Shown here one piece after another: positions 1 to 5,524 of a DNA stretch of 11,100 nt. The stretch is from the NCBI GenBank assembly GCA_002310075.1, contig DBXU01000052.1, forward strand, positions 39,072 to 50,171, written 5' to 3'. The stretch is from Bacteroidales bacterium UBA1204 (lineage in GTDB: Bacteria; Bacteroidota; Bacteroidia; Bacteroidales; F082). The translations under genes were made by a program, and so were the position numbers. Under the pieces are notes generated by a model. That model saw nothing but the letters and a program-made list of their open reading frames with translations, was not told the origin of the DNA and searched no databases. The stretch's first letter is position 1, and every line of letters starts with the position of its first letter.

Positions 1-122
1 ACGGGGTGCAGAACTACTTCAACAGCAGTGATGACAGCCCTGAAAGCGCCAGCGTCTTTATGCGCAAGCTGAGCGATGCCCTGCAGATGATATTGAACGA
101 TGTAAACTATGCGGCCAGCTAA
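1..122 (+). CDS. 3' end of an upstream tail gene, possibly tape measure (partial)
   Basis: An open frame runs from the window edge (frame starting at base 3) to a TAA at 120-122 and encodes 39 residues ending MILNDVNYAAS. The sequence includes a helical, amphipathic stretch (VFMRKLSDALQMIL). The next gene begins 11 bases later on the same strand, so this is the preceding member of the same operon. In P2/Mu-type tail clusters the gene just before the gpD-proximal genes is usually the tape-measure protein, and a helical C-terminus would fit. That assignment rests on position only, because too little is visible to recognise a family. Confidence 0.55.
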   Translation, partial: GVQNYFNSSDDSPESASVFMRKLSDALQMILNDVNYAAS

Positions 123-133
123 AATAACGAGCC

Positions 134-745
134 ATGACGAAGATACGGATAGTGATTCCTGAAAAGAAAATCCCTTACTATATGGGAGCCAACGCTGCAA
201 GCACAGCCATGCAGACGGGTGGCACTGCCGCCATGGCGGCTGCAAAGACAGCGGTGTATAAGACGGTAATGCTGCCGAAATACACCTTGAATAGCGACGA
301 AGACAAGCTGCGGCTAACTGGAAGACTTACGCCGGAATACGACAACGAGCTTGTGCTAAAAGCCAATGACGGGACTATAATACACCTTGTGGGCTGTGAG
401 ATTGACGTGACACAGAAGAACAACATAGTTGAGACGGCCTTGGTGGGCCGTGCCGGCAAGGTGAAAGAACGGATACAACAGGAGGATTACACGGTGAATG
501 TTCACGCTAAACTTTTCGGACCTCTGGAGGCATTCCCGCACGAGGATTTGAAACTGCTGGTGAAAATATTAAGTAGCCAAAGCAGTATAGCGTGCAGTGC
601 AGTTTACTTGGATTTGTTTGGAATAACGAAACTGGTGTTCAAGACCGCCCAATTCAACCAAAAACAATTAAAGCACTTCAACGTTCTGCCTGTTGAACTA
701 ACCTTTGTGAGCGATGAAGACTATGGTTTCTTAGTGGAGGAATGA
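134..745 (+). CDS. DUF6046-like phage tail/baseplate protein
   Basis: The product has 203 residues. It resembles the DUF6046 proteins that sit next to tape-measure and baseplate genes in Bacteroidota prophages. Features I can see are an Ala/Thr-rich N-terminal segment (about residues 19-42), then a region with the motif GRAGKVKERI (about 105-114) followed by EDYTVNVHAKLFG and a 'FPHEDLKLLVKIL' helix (about 134-146), and a beta-rich C-terminus. By position (after the presumed tape measure, before gpD) it corresponds to the tail-hub or tail-terminal proteins that join tube to baseplate. That role is inferred from gene order. The ATG at 134 is the first in frame after the upstream stop and has no Shine-Dalgarno sequence. 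The family call is from memory of sequence character and no search was run. Confidence 0.6.
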   Translation: MTKIRIVIPEKKIPYYMGANAASTAMQTGGTAAMAAAKTAVYKTVMLPKYTLNSDEDKLRLTGRLTPEYDNELVLKANDGTIIHLVGCEIDVTQKNNIVETALVGRAGKVKERIQQEDYTVNVHAKLFGPLEAFPHEDLKLLVKILSSQSSIACSAVYLDLFGITKLVFKTAQFNQKQLKHFNVLPVELTFVSDEDYGFLVEE

Positions 746-759
746 GTTATGCTAATGAA

Positions 760-1116
760 CTACCTTACACCAGGCAAAGCGTCTACAAACCGGATTGTAA
801 AATCTGGTAGATCGTCTACAAACCGGATTGTAAAATCTGGCAGATCGTCTACAAATTCCCATCTGCCACAACTATTTGGTAACGCATCTACAACTTCCAC
901 ATCAAGGTCTGGAAGATCTTTCTCTATTTTAACATCAAAATCAGCAAGATCCGTTACAATCTTAACCCTACCATACAACGGGATTCCCTTGAAAGTGCAA
1001 GTCTCTCGATCAATGGGATTGTCGGTTTCTGAAGCCCAAACTGTGCTGTCGGGTTCGGCTGCATAGATCATAACGAACGAAAACAACAGGAAAAGGAAGG
1101 CAACGACTTTTTTCAT
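760..1116 (-). CDS. Secreted 11-residue-repeat protein, candidate moron
   Basis: The 118-residue product reads on the minus strand inside a plus-strand tail operon. The N-terminus is a clear Sec signal peptide: MKK, a hydrophobic run (VVAFLFLLFSFVMIY), then AA|E as the likely cleavage site near residue 20. There is no lipobox Cys. The mature part contains six copies of a short unit of the form [DA]LPD-F-x-[IV]-x-[FV]-V, starting near residues 56, 67, 78, 91, 102 and 113. The period is 11 residues except for one 13-residue unit that carries NSCGRWEFV. The protein ends shortly after the last unit. It resembles the small periplasmic beta-repeat proteins of Bacteroidota (DUF6150-like), a resemblance I recall rather than tested. 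It is convergent with the DUF6046-like gene and divergent from gpD. Cargo genes in this orientation are often expressed during lysogeny. The role is unknown; the product is probably periplasmic or surface-exposed. The opposite-strand frame in the same DNA (749-1066) is a low-complexity Ser/Arg/Thr shadow. Confidence 0.72.
   Translation of the reverse strand: MKKVVAFLFLLFSFVMIYAAEPDSTVWASETDNPIDRETCTFKGIPLYGRVKIVTDLADFDVKIEKDLPDLDVEVVDALPNSCGRWEFVDDLPDFTIRFVDDLPDFTIRFVDALPGVR
781..846 (-). repeat. Two tandem 33-bp repeats inside the secreted repeat gene
   Basis: Units 781-813 and 814-846 are identical except for one base (t at 809 versus c at 842). Each encodes DLPDFTIRFVD (residues 91-101 and 102-112 of the minus-strand protein), and the one difference is a synonymous Leu codon. 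A third, degenerate unit begins at 847. Near-identity at the DNA level shows that this duplication is much younger than the other units. Confidence 0.9.
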
Positions 1117-1131
1117 AACATATCAAAATTA
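1117..1131 (-). promoter_or_regulatory. Possible Bacteroidota -7 box for the moron
   Basis: Reading the minus strand from 1131 to 1124 gives TAATTTTG, a full match to the Bacteroidota -7 consensus TAnnTTTG. It lies 7 bases before the minus-strand ATG, which would make the transcript nearly leaderless. I do not find a TTG -33 element at the usual 19-21 base spacing, and the region is A/T-rich, so a chance match is quite possible. Confidence 0.22.
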
Positions 1132-1133
1132 CG

Positions 1134-2132
1134 ATGTTGACACTCAAATGCCATATTGAAATCAAGAGCAAAGTTACAAATAAAATTGTAACCTTTGACT
1201 ATGTGAATGGCATAGAAGTTAAAACATCTTGTCATAATTTTACGGACAAGGCCACGGTTACGGTCCCCCGGAAGATGAGCTGGCAAGGAAAGCCGCTGAC
1301 CGAATTTGTGCGGCGCAACGATGAGATAACCATCCAAGCCGGCTATGAGGAATACGTTATGGAAACGCTGTTTAAAGGGTATGTGAACAGCGTTGAAAAC
1401 AGCACTCCCCTGAAGATAGAGTGTGAGAACGACATGCGCCTGTTCAAGACCACCGAGGTGAACGCCGAAGTGATACCCAACTTCGACATCAAGGCGTTTT
1501 TGAAACGATATGCGCCAGGTGTGACGGTGGAGTGCCCCGATGAAATAGACTTCGGAACGGTGACGGTGCAGGCGGGCACACTGAGCGGCTTTTTGGACCA
1601 ACTGAAACACACCTTCAGTTGGTTTACGGGCTATTTTCAAGACGGTGTGTTCTATGCGCTGATTAACAAGGAGAAATTGACCAATTACAACACCGTAACC
1701 TTTGACCCAACGCGCAACCAGATAAGCGACAGCTTGAAATACACTTTGGCTGAAGACGTGAAGATTGCGGTGAAAGCCACCCATATAAACGGCGACAACA
1801 CGAAAATAGAGGTGACTGTGCCAGAAAAGGTGGACAAAGATTACAGCACGCAGCATTTTTACTTCCGTGAATACGATACAGAGGCCGAGTTGAAAGAGGC
1901 CGCCGAGAAGAAGCTGAAAGAATTGAAGTGCGACAGAATGGATGGAACCATAGAGGCCTTTGGTGTACCATTTGTTCGCAAAGGTGATGTTGTGCGACTA
2001 AAAGACGCTGAACGCCCAGAACGAGACGGAAGGCGATTTTGGGTGACAGCAGTTGATTACAAGTTCAATACATCGGGCTACCATCAGACAATAACGCTGG
2101 GAGCCGAATTAAAATCGGATATGGTGAAATGA
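1134..2132 (+). CDS. gpD-like baseplate hub protein (phage late control D family)
   Basis: The product has 332 residues, slightly shorter than P2 gpD and of the same class as T4 gp27/Mu gpP hub proteins. These form the trimeric ring that connects the tail tube to the spike. Supporting features are an N-terminal beta domain (KVTNKIVTFDYVNGIEVKTS, CHNFTDKATVTVPRK) typical of the 'D/hub' opening, a central segment (AFLKRYAPGVTVECP, about residues 122-136) and a C-terminal beta domain (AEKKLKELKCDRMDGTIEAFG, then VRKGDVVRLKDAERPERDG). The latter matches the hub fold in which a linker helix precedes the last barrel. The start is ATG at 1134, just after the divergent minus-strand gene. The stop overlaps the next start in an ATGA, consistent with translational coupling. 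Its place directly before the spike gene supports the call. Confidence 0.75.
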   Translation: MLTLKCHIEIKSKVTNKIVTFDYVNGIEVKTSCHNFTDKATVTVPRKMSWQGKPLTEFVRRNDEITIQAGYEEYVMETLFKGYVNSVENSTPLKIECENDMRLFKTTEVNAEVIPNFDIKAFLKRYAPGVTVECPDEIDFGTVTVQAGTLSGFLDQLKHTFSWFTGYFQDGVFYALINKEKLTNYNTVTFDPTRNQISDSLKYTLAEDVKIAVKATHINGDNTKIEVTVPEKVDKDYSTQHFYFREYDTEAELKEAAEKKLKELKCDRMDGTIEAFGVPFVRKGDVVRLKDAERPERDGRRFWVTAVDYKFNTSGYHQTITLGAELKSDMVK

Positions 2133-2614
2133 GCAAAGAAAGAGAGTGCGCTGAGGCGTTGAGAGATATTGTTGGTAAAGAGCCGTTTGCAACTTTTGTG
2201 GCCAAGGTGACAAAGGTTGACGGGGCGAAGTGTACCGTACAACGGCTGTTTGACGATATGGAGATAGAAGATGTGCGACTGAACTGCAGCACCACAGAGA
2301 ACGAGGGTGTGGTGATAGTGCCGAAACGGGACAGCATGGTGCTGATCACGTCGATAGACGGAAGGTATTGGTTTGTGTCGCAGTGCTCGGAGGTTGAGAA
2401 AATAACCATTGATGCCACCGACAAAATTGTCTTTAACGGTGGCCAGAACAAAGGACTGGTGAAGATTGAGGAACTGACAAAAAAACTGAATGAGCTGGTA
2501 ACAACTTTCAACGAGCATACACATCCTGTTCCCAATGGAACATCCAGTGAGACAACTCAACAAGCTAAACCCTTCGACCAATCCAAATATGAAAATACTA
2601 ACATAACCCATTAA
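2129..2614 (+). CDS. gpV-like baseplate spike protein
   Basis: This 161-residue protein begins inside the gpD stop codon (ATGA). The N-terminal region (about residues 15-85: ATFVAKVTKVDGAKCTVQRL, then VIVPKRDSMVLITSIDGRYW) has the look of the OB-fold of gpV/gp5-type spikes. A short repetitive beta segment follows (EKITIDATDKIVFNGG, about 90-105), likely the remnant of the triple-stranded beta-helix. Near the C-terminus is EHTHPVPNG with H130-x-H132. In P2 gpV and relatives an HxH motif binds a metal ion at the membrane-piercing tip. The short helix before it (VKIEELTKKLNELVTTFNE) is typical of Mu/Bacteroides forms. The trimeric spike pierces the outer membrane during infection. Confidence 0.75.
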   Translation: MSKERECAEALRDIVGKEPFATFVAKVTKVDGAKCTVQRLFDDMEIEDVRLNCSTTENEGVVIVPKRDSMVLITSIDGRYWFVSQCSEVEKITIDATDKIVFNGGQNKGLVKIEELTKKLNELVTTFNEHTHPVPNGTSSETTQQAKPFDQSKYENTNITH

Positions 2615-2619
2615 CAACT

Positions 2620-2907
2620 ATGAAAGGCATACTGGTAGATGAGAACGGCAATTTGATGGTGAGCGGCGGGGGGCTGGTGATAGGCGACAACCGCGCACAG
2701 GTGGCGCAGCATCTGATAGGTGCGTTTGCCGGCGAGTATAAGCACGCGCCGATGCTGGGCGGCAACGCCCGGAATATGATAGCAGGCAAACCAGACCCAT
2801 TCTGGGCTGGCAGCGTGAAGAGCCAACTGAAGCAGTGCCTGGTGGAAGCTGAACGTGTGGCCGTGGAAGATGGGGAAGTGGTTGTGGAGTTAAAAGTTGA
2901 GAGTTAA
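2620..2907 (+). CDS. Small baseplate protein in the gpW/gp25 position
   Basis: The product has 95 residues and lies between the spike and gpJ genes, which is where P2 gpW (T4 gp25-like) is found. The length is close to that family. Visible features are an N-terminal beta hairpin (KGILVDENGNLMVSGGGLVIGD) and a helical middle (NRAQVAQHLIGAFAGEYKHAP). The latter fits the gp25 pattern, in which an early 'hLhT..GEr..p..G' region precedes helices. The C-terminus then follows (SVKSQLKQCLVEAERVAVED, then VVVELKVES). The last residues are encoded by the first copy of a 14-bp tandem repeat, so the natural C-terminus may have been altered. gp25-like proteins trigger sheath contraction in the baseplate wedge. 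The assignment relies on gene order plus general resemblance. Confidence 0.6.
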   Translation: MKGILVDENGNLMVSGGGLVIGDNRAQVAQHLIGAFAGEYKHAPMLGGNARNMIAGKPDPFWAGSVKSQLKQCLVEAERVAVEDGEVVVELKVES

Positions 2908-2914
2908 AAGTTGA
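2887..2914. repeat. 14-bp perfect tandem duplication
   Basis: The sequence gagttaaaagttga occurs at 2887-2900 and again immediately at 2901-2914. The first copy and the start of the second encode the last residues and the stop of the gpW-position gene. Similar A/T-rich 'agttaaaagttga' tandem tracts are common between Bacteroidota genes. Confidence 0.9.
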
Positions 2915-2920
2915 ATGAGG

Positions 2921-2941
2921 TTCCGCCGCGATGCGGCGGAA
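2921..2941. repeat. Perfect 9-bp GC-rich hairpin between gpW- and gpJ-like genes
   Basis: TTCCGCCGC (2921-2929), loop GAT, then GCGGCGGAA (2933-2941) form a perfect inverted repeat within a 64-bp gap, the largest same-strand gap in the baseplate operon. No T-tract follows on either strand, so it is not a canonical intrinsic terminator. Possible roles are RNA stability control, partial attenuation, or the remains of a small repeated element. Confidence 0.75.
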
Positions 2942-2971
2942 TGGAATTAAGGAACCAAGAAGTTAAGAAAT

Positions 2972-3904
2972 ATGGCAAGGACGATTAAAGAGATAGCAAA
3001 TGGCATGAAGGCGGACTTCGTGCGGAACAGCAAGATGCAAGAGCTGTATGGCTGGGGAAGTTACGACGGCACCACTGAGAATGATGCGTTGGCGTGGTAC
3101 AACAGCCATGTGTCGGCGGTGAGCGTTGAGAGCGTGCTGATAGGCATTGTTGCAGCCTGTGTGGCTGTGGTTGAGAACCTGATGGACTTCCATAAGAAGG
3201 AGGTTGACACGGCGATTGCCCGCGAGCGGTACGGCCATGCCGGATGGTATGAGCAGATGGCGCTGAAGTTCCAGTACGGTGACGGGCTGAGTGTGAACTA
3301 TAGCGAGGAGCCGGATGCTCCTGCCACGGACGGCAACTTTGCCGAGAGCACGGAGTATGCGACCGTTGATCCGGAGAAGCAGATAGTGAAGTATGCTTAC
3401 TGCGAGGATGACGACGAAGACGGCAGGGGCGTGCGGCTGAAAGTGGCGAAGGATGATAACGGAGACTTTGCGCCATTGACCAGTGGCGAGAGAAGCGCGT
3501 TTGTGGCCTATATACAGAGGATAAAGCCTGCGGGCGTGCCCGTGGAGGTAATAAGCGAAGGACCTGATACGTTGAGCCTGAAGCTGACCGTGTATTATAA
3601 TCCGCTGGTGCTGGACAGTGACGGAAACAGGATAAGCGGCGAGGGCAAGCCAGTGGATGAGGCTATTGATGAGTATATCAATTCGATTGGCTTTAACGGG
3701 TGGTTTACCGAACAGGCCTTGGTGGATGCCGTGCAACAGGCCGACGGGGTTGAGGTTGTGGGCTTTGACCATGCCATAGTGAATCGGACAGGCCAACCCA
3801 TCGAAAAGCACAGACTCAGACCATACAGCGGTTATGTGAGCGTGGATTTTAATTCGAGTGATTATGAGATAGAATATATTGCCAATGTCAAAGTACGAAA
3901 TTAG
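2972..3904 (+). CDS. gpJ-like baseplate wedge protein
   Basis: The 310 residues are close to P2 gpJ (302). It belongs to the baseplate J family (T4 gp6 class), whose members form the ring of wedges around the hub. The N-terminal third is helical (RTIKEIANGMKADFV, then SVESVLIGIVAACVAVVENL). The C-terminal half carries the pattern of the J family: AGVPVEVISEGPDTLSLKLT (about 184-203), VDEAIDEYINSIGFNGWFTE (about 227-246), then LVDAVQQADGVEVVGF. Order after the gpW-position gene and before the gpI-position gene is as in P2. The start is ATG at 2972 after the hairpin. The coding end overlaps the next gene by about 20 bases. Confidence 0.8.
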   Translation: MARTIKEIANGMKADFVRNSKMQELYGWGSYDGTTENDALAWYNSHVSAVSVESVLIGIVAACVAVVENLMDFHKKEVDTAIARERYGHAGWYEQMALKFQYGDGLSVNYSEEPDAPATDGNFAESTEYATVDPEKQIVKYAYCEDDDEDGRGVRLKVAKDDNGDFAPLTSGERSAFVAYIQRIKPAGVPVEVISEGPDTLSLKLTVYYNPLVLDSDGNRISGEGKPVDEAIDEYINSIGFNGWFTEQALVDAVQQADGVEVVGFDHAIVNRTGQPIEKHRLRPYSGYVSVDFNSSDYEIEYIANVKVRN

Positions 3905-4373
3905 TTTCAGGAACATGATAGGCGGCCTGATGCCGCAATCGCTCAGGGGCAACATGCTGACATTAGCATGGGTGCTTACACGGGGCGTGAGAGATTTGTA
4001 TGTGCGTCTGCTGGGATGGCGAAGCAAGCACTGGGAAGATATGGAGTACAACTGCCAGTATCCGCTGATGCAGAAGAAGTTGAACGACGAGCTGGACAAT
4101 ACCGACAGACGGATACGTGTGCGTGAGGCGACCGGCAGCCTGACAACGGCGGTGGTGTACCCCAAAGGCACCGAATATGTGCAGCTGGTGGTGGACGATC
4201 CGGAGGAGAACACGGTGGTGGTTCATCCGTGGCGGGTGTATAGGTACCGGCCGTTTGAAATAGTATTGCCTACAGCTATACATACTAATGACATCAATAG
4301 AGTGGTGAAACTGGCCGACACCTACAAACTGGCTGGAACGAGATATGTAATAACCGAACAAGAAAACGAATAA
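3885..4373 (+). CDS. gpI-position tail protein
   Basis: The product has 162 residues if translation starts at the ATG at 3885 (MSKYEISF). An ATG two codons upstream (3879) is also possible. Both overlap the end of gpJ, suggesting coupled translation. By order it corresponds to P2/Mu gpI, the small tail protein between gpJ and the fibre. Visible features are MIGGLMPQSLRGNMLTLAWV near the N-terminus, then a basic and aromatic stretch (LLGWRSKHWEDMEYNCQYP). A beta-rich centre follows (TTAVVYPKGTEYVQLVVDDP), with a C-terminus (LADTYKLAGTRYVITEQ) suggesting an alpha/beta end. I do not see a decisive gpI motif, so this could be a Bacteroidota-specific replacement in the same slot, for example a baseplate component carrying the fibre network. 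Confidence 0.6.
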   Translation: MSKYEISFRNMIGGLMPQSLRGNMLTLAWVLTRGVRDLYVRLLGWRSKHWEDMEYNCQYPLMQKKLNDELDNTDRRIRVREATGSLTTAVVYPKGTEYVQLVVDDPEENTVVVHPWRVYRYRPFEIVLPTAIHTNDINRVVKLADTYKLAGTRYVITEQENE

Positions 4374-4375
4374 TT

Positions 4376-5224
4376 ATGGACAGACTGAAAGAAATTAGCA
4401 GAACGGGCGGCTATCCTTGGGTGGCTGAGGAGATTGCAATCATAGAGAAACACGCCGACTATATCAATGCACTGCTCGAAGGGCTGCGGATGCCGGCGAA
4501 GAGCTGTGTGTTTGTGCAGAAGAACACTACCAACGGCAACCTTGATGCTTCGATTGTGTATGTGGTGACAGAGGCCAACGGACAAGGCGAGCTGTATGTA
4601 CTGACAGCGGACGAAGACATAGCGGTGGCCGACCTGCTGAGCGGCGAGGCCGCGAAACTGCACGTGGAGATTGTGCCGACGGATGTGGATGTGACCGGCG
4701 CACAGGACGTGAGCTGGACGGGCTGTTATACGACGAAGACGGCGAAACTGACTGACGAGGGTGACGACTTTACCTTCTATGATTTGAACGACCTATTAAG
4801 GCCGGCGCGCTGGACGGATCTGACCGGTAATCTGGGTAGTGTGATTCAAGTTGTTCAAGCGTCACTGGAGACTCCAACGACGGTTGATATGCATTTGGTG
4901 CAGGGTTATCCAAACCTTTTTCGCACCAACGGTTATGAGATAGAGGTGGATTTGAAATATATGATCGGTGGAAGCGGAACGACCTATACGTTTGTGTCAG
5001 ATTGCATGCGTCAGGTGTTTTCCGAACTGGTATCCATGGGCATTGGAAACGGTGTTGAAATACCTTTGAATTGCATGTATCAAAACGGAAGTGCAGTAGA
5101 ACAAACAAGCATTTACAAAACGTTGCAATGCGTTATATCCAATGATGGTATCTACATCAGAGGATTAGATAGTACAATAACTTCAGGCTATGTGCGTGTT
5201 TGGGGCCGTGTATCATTAAAGTAG
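4376..5224 (+). CDS. Unrecognised 282-residue baseplate/fibre-connector protein
   Basis: The gene begins 2 bases after the previous stop and is clearly in the tail operon. I do not recognise a family. The N-terminus has a helix (PWVAEEIAIIEKHADYINAL, residues 14-33) followed by a beta-rich segment (SCVFVQKNTT, then ASIVYVVTEANGQGELYVLT). The middle contains acidic turns around VEIVPTDVDVTGAQDVSWTG and TAKLTDEGDDF, then an LLRPARWTDLTG hinge near residue 145. The remaining 130 residues form a Gly/Thr/Tyr-rich beta domain ending YVRVWGRVSLK, as in receptor-binding or fibre-tip folds. Codon use becomes visibly more A/T-rich from about 4840. Position after gpI suggests a fibre connector or short fibre. 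This is inference. Confidence 0.6.
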   Translation: MDRLKEISRTGGYPWVAEEIAIIEKHADYINALLEGLRMPAKSCVFVQKNTTNGNLDASIVYVVTEANGQGELYVLTADEDIAVADLLSGEAAKLHVEIVPTDVDVTGAQDVSWTGCYTTKTAKLTDEGDDFTFYDLNDLLRPARWTDLTGNLGSVIQVVQASLETPTTVDMHLVQGYPNLFRTNGYEIEVDLKYMIGGSGTTYTFVSDCMRQVFSELVSMGIGNGVEIPLNCMYQNGSAVEQTSIYKTLQCVISNDGIYIRGLDSTITSGYVRVWGRVSLK

Positions 5225-5230
5225 TGAGCG

Positions 5231-5524
5231 ATGAAAGTGACGGTGAGAGACAGGCAGAGTGTGTTTGACCTGGCGTTGCGCTGGGGTGGTGATGCGGAGG
5301 CGGCTTTCGCCATTGCAGAGCTGAACGATGTGAGTGTGTCGGAGCAGATTGATCCTGGCACGGAGATAGAGGTGCCCAGCGTGATGGAGCGCAGAGTGGT
5401 GGAATATTACGAGCGCAACCACATTGAGCCGGCAACGATTGATGAGGATACGAACTATCTGATAACCTACATGGAAGAGGATATTATTACGAACGAGAAC
5501 GAAAATATGGTTGAAAATGGCTGA
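5231..5524 (+). CDS. LysM-like tail protein (gpX-like)
   Basis: The product has 97 residues. Residues 1-50 match the LysM-type pattern: VRDRQSVFDLALRWGGDAEA, then AFAIAELNDVSVSEQIDPGT, then EIEVPSV, that is strand-helix-helix-strand with the ...PGTEIEVP ending. Bacteroidota prophages carry many such 'QS.FD.A...G..E..F.LA..N' proteins, and P2 gpX is a comparable short LysM tail protein. The C-terminal half is acidic and tail-like (EEDIITNENENMVENG) without a clear fold. Usually this gene sits near the hub genes, and here it lies between the connector and the fibre. A role in holding peptidoglycan or tail parts together is the family expectation, not shown here. It overlaps the next gene by 8 bases. 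Confidence 0.65.
   Translation: MKVTVRDRQSVFDLALRWGGDAEAAFAIAELNDVSVSEQIDPGTEIEVPSVMERRVVEYYERNHIEPATIDEDTNYLITYMEEDIITNENENMVENG

Noticed and set aside
749..1066. Plus-strand Ser/Arg/Thr-rich repeat frame opposite the moron
   Set aside because: It is low complexity (RSGRSSTN repeats) with no known features, while the other strand gives a signal peptide and regular beta repeats. The plus-strand frame is the shadow.
1113..1856. Minus-strand frame of 247 codons opposite gpD
   Set aside because: It is antisense to a recognised hub gene and its sequence is His/Phe/Val-rich without motifs. It also overlaps the start of the better-supported moron.
2921..2941. Intrinsic transcription terminator
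   Set aside because: The hairpin is strong but no T-rich tract follows on either strand, and essential tail genes continue directly downstream.
2963..4213. Long minus-strand open frame opposite the gpJ and gpI genes
   Set aside because: It is His/Leu/Arg-rich with no domain features and lies opposite two well-supported genes. The frame stays open because of the codon use of the plus-strand genes.
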